64,000 nt of DNA from Paucilactobacillus hokkaidonensis JCM 18461 (GTDB taxonomy: Bacteria; Bacillota; Bacilli; Lactobacillales; Lactobacillaceae): positions 1,364,001-1,428,000 of the forward strand of contig NZ_AP014680.1 of assembly GCF_000829395.1 (NCBI RefSeq), given 5' to 3'. Of the stretch, positions 29,311 through 37,617 are shown piece by piece (position 1 is the first letter of the stretch; the number at the start of each line of letters is the position of its first letter). Below the pieces are notes generated by a model. It did not search any database, was not told where the DNA came from, and saw only the letters and a program-made list of their open reading frames with translations. Made by a program: the position numbers and the translations under genes.

Positions 29311-30198
29311 TCACATTTGGTCAATAAATTCTTGCATATCCGCAGGTAGCGGACAATTTATTTCAATATAGCGTTGTAAAAATGGACTATAAAAATTTAA
29401 ATTTCCACAATGCAACGCCTGTCGCTGCATCCAATCCGGTCCACCATACATATCATCGCCAACTAACGGATGTTTTAAGTAGCTAAAATGGACTCTAATC
29501 TGATGGGTTCGTCCGGTATGCAATAAAACTGATACCAAACAAGCACGTTTCCCCTGCCTTTGGCGCCAATACTCCGTTTGTGAATTTTTCCCAGCAACTG
29601 CACCAACTTGCCGTTTAACAAACGATTCTGGGTCACGTTGAATTGGTGCATCGATTAATCCATGCTGCACAGTTAAGTTACCAGCAACAATTGCTTGATA
29701 CTTTTTAACCACTCGATGCTGTTTTAATTGTTGATCAAACGCCGAATGGGCAAAATGATGTTTGGGAAAAACAACAATTCCACTTGTATTCTTATCCAGC
29801 CGCGTTGCAATATGGGTGACCTGATCAGCATAATTTTGCCGCTGATAGTATCCTTTAACCCGATTTACCAGACTGTCAGCCCTGGCAACATTATGTGCAG
29901 GCACAGAAGCAACTCCGGCCGGTTTATTTAAAATCAAATAATCGTTATCTTCATACAAAATATCAATGGGGTCGTCACTACTGTCGACATTTTCACTAGC
30001 AGTCTCATCAGGCAAAACTAACGTCGCTTGATCACCAGTTTGCATTAAATTAATTGTCCAGACGTGTTGCCCATTAACTAAAATATCGCCACCATGATAT
30101 TTGGCGACGATCATCAGTGCTCGCGTTACACCGTGCATCCCTAAAAATGTCCGCACTTTAATTGGTGCACTGTCTTGATAGGTCCATGAAAATTTCAC
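29311..30198 (-). CDS. RluA/RluD family pseudouridine synthase
   Basis: 295 residues from GTG 30198, with GGAGG six bases upstream and a four-base overlap with nadK. The catalytic motif ATRLDKNTSG puts the nucleophilic Asp at residue 135. LLHTGRTHQIRVHF is the second family motif. The first 75 residues form a divergent, S4-like segment. It isomerises uridine in 23S rRNA or tRNA. The position next to nadK matches yjbO of Bacillus, whose target is not fixed. Confidence 0.92.
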   Translation of the reverse strand: MKFSWTYQDSAPIKVRTFLGMHGVTRALMIVAKYHGGDILVNGQHVWTINLMQTGDQATLVLPDETASENVDSSDDPIDILYEDNDYLILNKPAGVASVPAHNVARADSLVNRVKGYYQRQNYADQVTHIATRLDKNTSGIVVFPKHHFAHSAFDQQLKQHRVVKKYQAIVAGNLTVQHGLIDAPIQRDPESFVKRQVGAVAGKNSQTEYWRQRQGKRACLVSVLLHTGRTHQIRVHFSYLKHPLVGDDMYGGPDWMQRQALHCGNLNFYSPFLQRYIEINCPLPADMQEFIDQM

Positions 30199-31004
30199 TT
30201 TGATCCTCCAATGAACGCTTCATCAACCCGTTCCCAAAAATTAGTATGTCGATACCTAGCAAAATAAATTTCATTCATTGAAATTTGATAACGAACGGAA
30301 GCGATTGCCCGCTGTTCATCTAATCCATGTGCCTGAAACTGATCGCAACTGACAATTAATCGGTCTTCAGTCCGTAGCTCTAAATCCAAATATTGATCTT
30401 TACCCACAATAATAGGTGATCCCAGTGTCCGAAACACCCGATTATTAATTGATGCAATTTCGCTTAATTGCAACCCCACTAAACTAGGATCAATTACTGC
30501 TCCACCAATGGATTTATTATATCCAGTTGAACCAGTAGGAGTAGAGATACATAAACCATCACCGCGAAAGCGTTCAAAGAGTTGTCCTTTAATATAAATA
30601 TCGCAAACCATTGTATTTTCAATTTTTTTGATCGTCGATTCGTTTAAAGCAACGAAATGCTCCTGACTGCCATCAGTATATTTAATATCAACATCCATCA
30701 AGGGATAACTAACCCTTTGCCCGTTGTCTTGTTTCAAACTATCTACCAGTTGATCGACTTCAAAATCACGCCAGTCAGTGTAAAAGCCCAAATGACCCGT
30801 ATGAATGCCGACAAATCGAACATGACTCAGTTGATTTCGATAGTGATGAAAGGCTGATAATAACGTTCCATCCCCGCCAACCGATAAAACAACATCTGGT
30901 GAAACATCATCAATTATTATATCTGTTTGCTCCAAAAGCTGATTAATTCGTTTAGTGACTCTATTAGAATCATCTGTATGATTGCTATAAACTGCAACTC
31001 GCAT
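30195..31004 (-). CDS. nadK: NAD kinase
   Basis: 269 residues. The GGDGT motif is at residues 43-47, and the glycine-rich TPTGSTGYNKSIGG conserved region lies near the middle. SLVGLQLSEIASINNRVFRT is typical of Gram-positive enzymes. It phosphorylates NAD to NADP in the cytoplasm. It lies between relQ and the pseudouridine synthase, with a four-base overlap to the latter. Confidence 0.96.
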   Translation of the reverse strand: MRVAVYSNHTDDSNRVTKRINQLLEQTDIIIDDVSPDVVLSVGGDGTLLSAFHHYRNQLSHVRFVGIHTGHLGFYTDWRDFEVDQLVDSLKQDNGQRVSYPLMDVDIKYTDGSQEHFVALNESTIKKIENTMVCDIYIKGQLFERFRGDGLCISTPTGSTGYNKSIGGAVIDPSLVGLQLSEIASINNRVFRTLGSPIIVGKDQYLDLELRTEDRLIVSCDQFQAHGLDEQRAIASVRYQISMNEIYFARYRHTNFWERVDEAFIGGSK

Positions 31005-31015
31005 AGTATTCCCTC

Positions 31016-31705
31016 TTAATTTGGGGTAGTTGGCCCAGTATCATCATTTTGTTCATGATCTTTATTTTCCTGTTCAGACCAGGAATTACTTTTACCGTAA
31101 GAAAATAGGTTTTGTGCCTCTTGAATCTCTTCACGAATCTCAGACATTTCGTTATCTAATTTAAATGCGGCCTCACCAGCCCGTTGTAGTCGCTCACTCA
31201 ACTCAATTGGAAAATCATCTTGATATTTATAGTTAAGTGAATGTTCAATTGTGGCCCAAAAATTCATTGATAAAGTCCGTACTTGAATTTCAGTCAATAA
31301 CTTTTTTTCACCCGAAACTAATTGAACCGGATACTCAATTACAATATGATATGAGCGATAACCACTGGGCTTGGCATTCGTAATATAGTCGCGTTCCTCT
31401 AAAATAGTCATATCGCTGCGTTGCCGCAATAGATCGACTACTTGATAAATATCTTCCACGAATTGACACATAATTCGGAGCCCGGCAATGTCTTGCATAT
31501 CCTGCTCTAACCGATCTTGCTGAATATGCCGTCGCACCATTTTCTCCTTAATGCTATCGACGGGTTTCACTCGTCCCGTGACAAACTCAATCGGTGCATG
31601 CTGGTTCAAATCCTGAAACTGTTTTCGCATACCACGTAATTTAATTTTTAATTCATCAACTGCTTGTTGATAAGGTAACAAAAAGTGTCGCCAGTTTTCT
31701 GCCAT
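31016..31705 (-). CDS. relQ: Small alarmone synthetase RelQ (GTP pyrophosphokinase)
   Basis: 229 residues. A single RelA/SpoT synthetase domain without a hydrolase domain or regulatory TGS/ACT domains defines a small alarmone synthetase. DIAGLRIMCQFVEDIY, AKPSGYRSYHIVIEYP and EIQVRTLSMNFWATIEH are the catalytic and G-loop stretches. It makes (p)ppGpp from ATP and GDP/GTP. Linkage to nadK marks the RelQ (SAS1, YjbM) branch rather than RelP. A candidate extended -10 lies just upstream. Confidence 0.93.
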   Translation of the reverse strand: MAENWRHFLLPYQQAVDELKIKLRGMRKQFQDLNQHAPIEFVTGRVKPVDSIKEKMVRRHIQQDRLEQDMQDIAGLRIMCQFVEDIYQVVDLLRQRSDMTILEERDYITNAKPSGYRSYHIVIEYPVQLVSGEKKLLTEIQVRTLSMNFWATIEHSLNYKYQDDFPIELSERLQRAGEAAFKLDNEMSEIREEIQEAQNLFSYGKSNSWSEQENKDHEQNDDTGPTTPN

Positions 31706-31735
31706 AATTTCTTTTCCCCCTCATCTTCGAATACT

Positions 31736-31744
31736 ATTTTATCA
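31736..31744 (-). promoter_or_regulatory. Candidate extended -10 of the relQ operon
   Basis: The minus strand reads TGATAAAAT (TG-n-TAAAAT) about 35 bases before the relQ ATG. There is no convincing -35. Confidence 0.4.
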
Positions 31745-31978
31745 TACATCTGACCAATTTTAGCAGTTGAAAGTTTTTCACAATCTTTATCTGTATCATA
31801 TTACTTTACAATCTCGCCGTAATTTGGCACAATACAAACATTGATTTTAATTTTTCATTATTTAATTTCACAAGCTTTTTGGTTGTTTTTTACTCAATAT
31901 TTGGTAAGGTTAGTTTGCAGCAAATTAAGGATTCTTAATACATAGTTTAATTGGTGGCTCAATCGAGGAGGAAGTATC

Positions 31979-32614
31979 TTGTTGGAAGTTTATTTATTTA
32001 TTAACCCATTGGGAACTCAATGTGTGCGATGTGAACATGATGTTTTAAAACTGGATAGTACCTTAGATGGCAATGTTCAATATCAGTTTATTCCCTTGCT
32101 CAATATGCAAACTATCACCAATACACTAGACGCATATGGTCTTAACTCTCGCGATCTGCAACTACGGAACAATGCTTCTGATACTTTATTTCAAATTATC
32201 ATGGATTATAAGGCTGCTTTGTTTCAAGGCCGCAAGCGCGGACGTGCCTTCTTACTTCAAATGCAATGGCGTCTAATGCATGAACAACGTGAATATTCAG
32301 CTGAACTGGCCCAAGAGATCGCTCAAACAGCAAAACTTGATTTGGATATGTTTGTCGATGATCGTAGTTCCAAGTTAGCTCGTCAAGCATTCACTGCTGA
32401 TCAAAAAATGGCTAACGAGATGGGTGTAACTAGACCATCTTCTGCCGTTGTATTTGATGCTGATCGGTCTGATTATGGCATTTTAATTGATGATTTCGAT
32501 TATCAAACCTTAGCAGATATTTGCACGAATAAAACTCAAGAACTCCAAAAATCAGCACAAGAATTTGCTAATTTTTATCTGCATCAAAGTAATCCTGATT
32601 TACATGTTTTATAA
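31979..32614 (+). CDS. spxH: SpxH/YjbH-type ClpXP adaptor (DsbA-fold protein)
   Basis: 211 residues from TTG 31979, with GGAGG seven bases upstream. The thioredoxin-like N-terminus MLEVYLFINPLGTQCVRCE has a CxxC-type pair, as in YjbH. A helical insertion domain follows (about residues 65-140). YjbH brings Spx to ClpXP for degradation and so tunes disulfide stress responses. Location beside relQ/nadK and coiA is as in Bacillus and other Firmicutes. Assignment rests on fold features plus context. Many databases label it only DsbA family protein. Confidence 0.78.
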   Translation: MLEVYLFINPLGTQCVRCEHDVLKLDSTLDGNVQYQFIPLLNMQTITNTLDAYGLNSRDLQLRNNASDTLFQIIMDYKAALFQGRKRGRAFLLQMQWRLMHEQREYSAELAQEIAQTAKLDLDMFVDDRSSKLARQAFTADQKMANEMGVTRPSSAVVFDADRSDYGILIDDFDYQTLADICTNKTQELQKSAQEFANFYLHQSNPDLHVL

Positions 32615-32631
32615 AACCAAGTATCAATCAC

Positions 32632-32661
32632 AAGATGACCTCAACAGTGGTCATCTTTTTT
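32632..32661 (+). terminator. Intrinsic terminator after spxH
   Basis: A 9-bp stem, AAGATGACC/GGTCATCTT (32632-32640 with 32649-32657), has an eight-base loop and a following T run. Confidence 0.85.
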
Positions 32662-32677
32662 ATGCTCAAATAATTAA

Positions 32678-33715
32678 TTACAGCGCACGAATGTAATTAA
32701 TTTTGGCCGTGCCGTCTTTAAACCACTGCGGTAGATTTATATAGCTAACATCTTGATTGATAGCAATCACGTTGTATCGTTGAAGTGCTAATGTAAATTG
32801 CTGCAGATATTTTTTCTTAATTTGATTTAATGATCCCAAACAGGGAAATAAAAACCATTGTCGTTGTCCTACTTGGTCCAACCAATCATACCAATCCGTA
32901 AGCGACCATTGTTGACCCAATTGAAACTTTTCTAATTCTAATAAAACTTGCGTTTGCCAAACTGTTAATCCATTGCAAGTACTCGGCCACTGCTCAGCCA
33001 AATAATGGCCCACCAACGGAATACCTACAAATAGATGACCAGCCTGATAACATTGCTGAACAATCTCTTGAAGATGCGCTTGTCCTTCCATTACTTGGCG
33101 ATTAATACTTTTTGTTTGTTGCATTAAAACTTGTTTCGACCATGGTTTGCTGTACCTTTTTTTATAAAAATCAATTTTCAAATATTGCTGGCCATAACTG
33201 AACCTTTCCTCAGTCGTATTCCAAAATAATAAATCAAATCGATTAAAGATAAATTGAGTGAATTGTGCTACCTTAAAATTACTCAAACGGCGATGGCGAT
33301 ACGGCGCACCCAAAATCCACCATACTTTGATATTCATTTTTCGATAACCTGCATTTCTCTCTTGCAATCGCGTTAATGAAATTGGACTGCACTGATATTC
33401 CAATGCCACCGTTTGCCTACCAATTTTAATTAAAAGATCAGGCCGTTGTTTAATTTCAGGTAAATATACTTCGTACACTGGTTTATATTGATGCCGTTTG
33501 GCCCAATTAAATAACTGCTTCTTGCCCAATAAATGTTCCCTGGTCTCTCCTTCACTCGCAACACAATCACTGCCCTTAGCATGTGCAAAGTGGGCCATTT
33601 TTACCGATCCTGCCCGTAAAAATACCGTTTGACTACAAGCCGGACAGGTAAAATGATTTCTTTTCATTTTTGAACTTGCTAACACCATTTTTCCATTTTC
33701 AACAGCCATCAACAT
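32678..33715 (-). CDS. coiA: Competence protein CoiA family
   Basis: 345 residues from ATG 33715, with GGGGTGA five bases upstream. An N-terminal zinc-finger-like part (FTCPACSQTVFLRAG...HFAHAKGSDC) is followed by a nuclease-like core (EHLLGKKQLFNW, RPDLLI and VALEYQCS resemble a PD-(D/E)XK fold). A long hydrophobic, Trp/Leu/Gln-rich C-terminus follows. CoiA aids processing of incoming single-stranded DNA in natural transformation. Presence of coiA alone does not prove competence in lactobacilli. Confidence 0.88.
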   Translation of the reverse strand: MLMAVENGKMVLASSKMKRNHFTCPACSQTVFLRAGSVKMAHFAHAKGSDCVASEGETREHLLGKKQLFNWAKRHQYKPVYEVYLPEIKQRPDLLIKIGRQTVALEYQCSPISLTRLQERNAGYRKMNIKVWWILGAPYRHRRLSNFKVAQFTQFIFNRFDLLFWNTTEERFSYGQQYLKIDFYKKRYSKPWSKQVLMQQTKSINRQVMEGQAHLQEIVQQCYQAGHLFVGIPLVGHYLAEQWPSTCNGLTVWQTQVLLELEKFQLGQQWSLTDWYDWLDQVGQRQWFLFPCLGSLNQIKKKYLQQFTLALQRYNVIAINQDVSYINLPQWFKDGTAKINYIRAL

Positions 33716-33762
33716 ATTGATCACCCCTAATTATTACATACGAGCAATCTAGCTTTTTTAAC

Positions 33763-33793
33763 TAAAAAAGACTGAAAAATAATTCAGTCTTTC
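33763..33793 (-). terminator. Intrinsic terminator after metY
   Basis: The stem AAAAGACTGAA/TTCAGTCTTT (33766-33776 with 33783-33793) has a six-base loop. The minus strand continues into T residues just after the metY stop at 33799. Confidence 0.85.
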
Positions 33794-33798
33794 TAATC

Positions 33799-35073
33799 TT
33801 ATATTTTGGCCAATGCTTGGTCCAAATCAGCAATCAAATCATCAACGTTTTCAATTCCAATTGACAGCCTAATTAAATCAGGTGTAATCCCAGCTTGTTT
33901 CAATTCATTTGCATTCAACTGCGCGTGGGTGGTTGATGCTGGGTGAATAATAAGTGAATGTGCATCACCAACATTGGCGAGCAATGAAAATAAATTCAGA
34001 CTTTCAATTAATTGTTTACCAGCCTGCTCTCCACCGGTCAATCCAATTGTAAATATTGACCCGACCCCATTTGGAAAATACCTACTAGCCAAATCATAGT
34101 ATGGACTGTCAGCCAATTCAGGATAATTAATCCAGGCAACTTTTGGATGTGCGTTTAAATAATTAACAATTTTACGCGTATTTTTAACATGTCGTTCAAC
34201 CCGCAGCGATAGACTTTCTAATCCTTGAATAAACAAAAATGAATTTGTTGGGCTGATAGCTGCCCCAGTATCACGTAATACCTGTGCCCGGACCTTAGTT
34301 GTGAATGCACCTGGTTTCAAGTCATTCCAAACTAATCCGTTATATTGCGCATCCGGAGTGGTAAAATCTGGATACCTTCCTCCGACGGCATAATCAAACT
34401 GTCCATTTTCAACAATTACACCACCCATAGAAGTTCCGTGTCCACCGATAAATTTAGTAGCTGAGTGGACAACCACGTCAGCACCATAATCTAGCGGTCT
34501 AACCAAATACGGGGTTCCAAATGTATTATCTACAATCAAAATAAGATTATTATCGTGCGCAATCTTAGCAATTGCCTCGAAGTCAACCAGGTTAATTCCT
34601 GGATTACCAATACTTTCAACGTATAAAGCTTTTGTTTTGGCATTGATTTGGGTGGCAAAGTTGTTCGGATCGTCTGGATTAACAAAATGGGTGGTAATTC
34701 CTAATTTCTTTAACGTAACACTGAATAAATCATAAGTACCGCCATAAATTGTGCTGGCGGAAACAATTTCATCCCCGGCAGCAGCCACATTTAAAATTGC
34801 CGCTGTAATTGCTGCTGATCCAGTAGCCAGCGCAACCCCTGACGTGCCATTTTCGAGCGCTGCAACCCGTTTTTCAAATACATCCGTTGTAGGATTGGTT
34901 AGTCGCGTATAAATGTTGCCTGCATCGGTTAATGCAAACCTGCCGGCTGCTTGCGCGGCATCTTTAAACACATACGACGTTGTCTGATAAATTGGTACCG
35001 CCCGTGCTCCAGTTTCATCAATGGTTTGCCCAGCAGTAACTTGTAAAGTTTCAAATCTTAATTTGTTTGTCAT
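33799..35073 (-). CDS. metY: O-acetylhomoserine sulfhydrylase
   Basis: A 424-residue Cys/Met metabolism PLP enzyme. The PLP-binding lysine is K207 in [34 protein letters not shown] and [12 protein letters not shown] are family stretches. It joins O-acetylhomoserine and sulfide to give homocysteine, in the direct sulfhydrylation route to methionine. It is co-transcribed with metA, 12 bases downstream, under the methionine T-box, and ends at a strong terminator. Confidence 0.95.
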   Translation of the reverse strand: MTNKLRFETLQVTAGQTIDETGARAVPIYQTTSYVFKDAAQAAGRFALTDAGNIYTRLTNPTTDVFEKRVAALENGTSGVALATGSAAITAAILNVAAAGDEIVSASTIYGGTYDLFSVTLKKLGITTHFVNPDDPNNFATQINAKTKALYVESIGNPGINLVDFEAIAKIAHDNNLILIVDNTFGTPYLVRPLDYGADVVVHSATKFIGGHGTSMGGVIVENGQFDYAVGGRYPDFTTPDAQYNGLVWNDLKPGAFTTKVRAQVLRDTGAAISPTNSFLFIQGLESLSLRVERHVKNTRKIVNYLNAHPKVAWINYPELADSPYYDLASRYFPNGVGSIFTIGLTGGEQAGKQLIESLNLFSLLANVGDAHSLIIHPASTTHAQLNANELKQAGITPDLIRLSIGIENVDDLIADLDQALAKI

Positions 35074-35085
35074 TTTATTTTCCTC

Positions 35086-35937
35086 CTATAATGTTTCAAC
35101 TTGATTTAACCAATTTGTAAATAATCGAATTCCGGCGTCATGCCAACGATTAATTACTTGTTTACTTGGATCATTTGCATAAAAGTAATTTTCTGGCAAA
35201 TTGATTGGAATTTCATTTTTTCGGTCTCGAAAGTATTCATCAGCCAACGTATTCGTATTATATTCTGGATGACCAGTTATAAATGTATCGCGCCGATCAA
35301 CAGTTGTAATTAATTGTGGGCCCGTACTACTTGAGTCAAGAATAATATTCAAATCATCATGCCTTGTTACATCGCTGGATTGAATAGTCGTTCTTCTTGA
35401 GTGCGGCAAGTAAAATACATCCTTTAGGCCATGCAATAATGGATTGGCTTGCTTGATATGGTGTTTAAACACACCAAATATTTTTTGTTCTACCTGATAT
35501 TTAGGAATTCCGAAATCATAATTCAAAGCTGCCTGTGCGGCCCAACAAATGAATAAACGCTGCTTTACATGTGTCTTGGACCAGTTTAACAATTGGGTGA
35601 ATTCATTCCAATAATCAACTTGCGTAAAATCTAAATTTTCGACGGGCGCACCTGTCACAATTAACCCATCAAAATATTCATCCTTAACTTCTTCTAACGT
35701 TGCGTACGTTTTCTCTAGATAAGGTACAATATTGGTCTTAAAATGGTGTGTCTGTGGATATAAAAAAGTGAAACTTAGATTTTGTGAATAGTTAGTACAT
35801 AGATTAAGAATTTGACCTTCAGTTTCTAATTTATTTGGCATAATATTTAATACAAGTAAATTTAACGTTTTTGCTGACGATATACTTGATCGATTTAGTA
35901 TAAATTGTTTACTGTACCTCTGTTTTAATTTTGTCAT
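35086..35937 (-). CDS. metA: Homoserine O-acyltransferase MetA
   Basis: 283 residues. The nucleophile Cys131 is in LFICWAAQAAL, and His223 and Glu225 are in TGHPEYN. LNIMPNKLETE near the N-terminus is a family mark. MetA-type enzymes of Firmicutes usually use acetyl-CoA. The sulfhydrylase next door uses O-acetylhomoserine, which agrees. GGAGG precedes ATG 35937. It is the first gene after the T-box. Confidence 0.95.
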   Translation of the reverse strand: MTKLKQRYSKQFILNRSSISSAKTLNLLVLNIMPNKLETEGQILNLCTNYSQNLSFTFLYPQTHHFKTNIVPYLEKTYATLEEVKDEYFDGLIVTGAPVENLDFTQVDYWNEFTQLLNWSKTHVKQRLFICWAAQAALNYDFGIPKYQVEQKIFGVFKHHIKQANPLLHGLKDVFYLPHSRRTTIQSSDVTRHDDLNIILDSSSTGPQLITTVDRRDTFITGHPEYNTNTLADEYFRDRKNEIPINLPENYFYANDPSKQVINRWHDAGIRLFTNWLNQVETL

Positions 35938-35960
35938 ATTGAAACCTCCATAAGAACAAT

Positions 35961-36238
35961 AAAAAAGCCTTCATCCGCCAAATGTCGCTACGACATTTAG
36001 GGACGAAGACCTCGCGGTACCACCCATATTTATATTGATCTCACAATCAACATCTCAAAAGTACATCAAATAGACTATACTCTGCAAAATATCGCTTGCT
36101 AACGGATCATCAGCATTAACACACCAAATCACTAGCTCAAAGATCATCTTCACAGCACGTCCAAATTGTTTCATCTCACCAACCGAAACTCTCTGAATAA
36201 ATGAACTGCCGTTACTCTTCTTTGTCATTGCCATTAAA
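35961..36238 (-). promoter_or_regulatory. T-box riboswitch of metA-metY (Met specifier AUG)
   Basis: The minus strand has the T-box core GGGTGGTACCGCG (36013-36025) and a two-part terminator stem (CTTCGTCC/GGATGAAG plus AAATGTCG/CGACATTT) that ends in six T (35961-35966). In stem I, AAAGA pairs with TCTTT, and AUG followed by A sits at 36145-36147, the specifier position for tRNA-Met. Uncharged tRNA-Met would allow read-through to metA and metY. This layout is the same as the ileS leader (AUC A). Confidence 0.93.
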
Positions 36239-36291
36239 TTTTAACTTGTTTTTAATCTTAACATCATATTTACTAAAGTCAATCTTTTTTA

Positions 36292-36323
36292 TTAAAAAAA
36301 CTCTACCTGTAAAAGTAGAGTTT
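36292..36323 (-). terminator. Intrinsic terminator upstream of the metA leader
   Basis: The stem AAACTCTAC/GTAGAGTTT (36298-36306 with 36315-36323) is followed on the minus strand by seven T. It may insulate metA from prophage transcription. Confidence 0.75.
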
Positions 36324-36329
36324 AGATCT

Positions 36330-36631
36330 TATATTACTTAGAAAAATAAAAACGCGTTACATTAATATGCTGTTAAATCAACGTTAATAGACAAAAGTAC
36401 TCACTTTTTCCCACTGCATATATTCACGCATATAATGAATGTGAATGCATAATCGAGCTAAGGCAATTAATACATATGATCCTGTTTCTACTATTATAAT
36501 GCAATCATCCTTGTATGAACAAGAAACCGACCTTTACTTTTAGTTTTTCTTGTAAAATCAAAAGTAAATTCTAAACCCGTCGATTTCGACCGGTTTAAAA
36601 GTGGCTGTTTCCAAAATGGAAATACCCACAC
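36330..36631. other. Non-coding prophage/host border with three consecutive hairpins
   Basis: About 300 bases show no coding sequence. Three inverted repeats follow one another: TTTACTTTT...AAAAGTAAA (36533-36568), AAACCcGTCG...CGACcGGTTT (36573-36596), and TTTCCaaaatGGAAA (36609-36623). The tract lies between the host metA leader and the last prophage-side gene, so the attachment site of the prophage is expected in or near it. The core cannot be named without the other prophage end. Confidence 0.45.
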
Positions 36632-36666
36632 AAAAAAAGCCTCTACCCAATTAAGGATAGAGGCTT
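36632..36666 (-). terminator. Intrinsic terminator after the GNAT gene
   Basis: A stem of nine pairs plus a mismatch and two more (36637-36648 with 36655-36666) has a short loop. On the minus strand seven T follow (36632-36638). Confidence 0.75.
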
Positions 36667-36678
36667 AAATTATATTCA

Positions 36679-37260
36679 CTAATTCCAATAAGGAATAGTA
36701 AATTCCATCATTTTATTAAAGCTATAAAACATATCAAATGACTTTTTTACGGAATTTTTTTCGTAATCTTTTAAATAGTCAAAACCAATATTTTCGTAAA
36801 AATCAACGGCTCCAGATAATGCCTCAATTTGAACACCTGTAAATCCAATTCCATTTTTGATAGTCGCATTAATTAAGTTTTTAAACAGATGAAGCATCAT
36901 AGCTTTTCCCACATCTTGATGCTGATATTCAAAATCAACCGCAAAATAATCGATACTAATTGCCGGGAAATTAGTCATTCCTTCTCTTTTTGATGGCGGA
37001 ATGACATCTTTAGCGGTATTTCCATAATCAAGACTAAGCACAGATGGAGCTACGGTATAAAATCCAATTATTTCTGATGTTTTCTTGTCATAATATAGTG
37101 TTGTTGCTGATATGTGTTTTGTTTCAAATTCCACTGATTCGTCTTTTAGAAACCTATTCAAAATCGAATCCTTGCAATCAAACTTTTGAATTTCTTCAAC
37201 CGCCAAAAAAGAAGAGGCATCGGTTGCCTCCACTTCTGCTTTATTAATATCTTTAGTCAA
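36679..37260 (-). CDS. GNAT family acetyltransferase, prophage-border cargo
   Basis: 193 residues. The acetyl-CoA loop is seen as YQHQDVGKAMMLHLF (motif A, Q/R-x-x-G-x-G/A), preceded by the ISIDYFAVDFEY strand and followed by GAVDFYENIGFDYL (motif B). FYTVAPSVLSL resembles the substrate-side strand of toxin-type GNAT proteins such as TacT. It starts at TTG 37260 directly after the stop of the small gene upstream, without its own clear ribosome site. Composition is AT-richer than the lysin next door, as expected for a moron. Toxin function is inference only. Confidence 0.8.
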   Translation of the reverse strand: MTKDINKAEVEATDASSFLAVEEIQKFDCKDSILNRFLKDESVEFETKHISATTLYYDKKTSEIIGFYTVAPSVLSLDYGNTAKDVIPPSKREGMTNFPAISIDYFAVDFEYQHQDVGKAMMLHLFKNLINATIKNGIGFTGVQIEALSGAVDFYENIGFDYLKDYEKNSVKKSFDMFYSFNKMMEFTIPYWN

Positions 37261-37431
37261 TTATTTAATAGTAAAAGGAATATCTTTAAATACAGTACGT
37301 ATCCTATCAATTTCCTTTTTCCCTTCGCCTTGTGTGAAGGCATCTTTTTTTGGTGTAATCAATTGTTGTAAACGTTGAAAATCTTGTTTGTTATGCACAT
37401 CAACATTGGTTGTAAAATTAAGTCCAGCCAT
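37261..37431 (-). CDS. Small protein partner of the GNAT gene
   Basis: 56 residues from ATG 37431, with GGGAGG seven bases upstream. The protein (MAGLNFTTNVDVHNKQDFQRLQ...) has no domain I can name. The stop TAA abuts the TTG of the GNAT gene, so the pair is translationally coupled. The layout, with a small upstream gene and a GNAT downstream, resembles toxin-antitoxin operons. However, it lacks a visible ribbon-helix-helix or helix-turn-helix, unlike known GNAT antitoxins. Confidence 0.65.
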   Translation of the reverse strand: MAGLNFTTNVDVHNKQDFQRLQQLITPKKDAFTQGEGKKEIDRIRTVFKDIPFTIK

Positions 37432-37544
37432 GATAATACCTCCCATTAATTTATATTAATAGTCTATCACAAAATTTTGTTCGCGCATATTTTACCGCTC
37501 ATAAATGCTTTAACGATGAGCTAAATTTTGTGTTGACAACTTTT

Positions 37545-37581
37545 ATAAAAAAGCCCCTAACTCGAAATGAGCTAGAGGCTT
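37545..37581 (-). terminator. Intrinsic terminator after the lysin gene
   Basis: An imperfect stem AAGCCcCTAaCTC/GAGcTAGaGGCTT (37551-37563 with 37569-37581) is followed by T-rich minus-strand sequence. It closes the prophage late operon. Confidence 0.75.
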
Positions 37582-37617
37582 AATTAAATCAGTACTTACT
37601 ATTGTATCAGTTAATGT

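Noticed and set aside
36330-36631. Assigning a specific att core
   Set aside because: The other prophage end is outside the window, so no core repeat can be compared.
37525-37550. Plus-strand promoter TTGACA...TATAAA after the lysin
   Set aside because: The two hexamers are only about five bases apart, too close for a sigma-70-type promoter, and no plus-strand gene follows.
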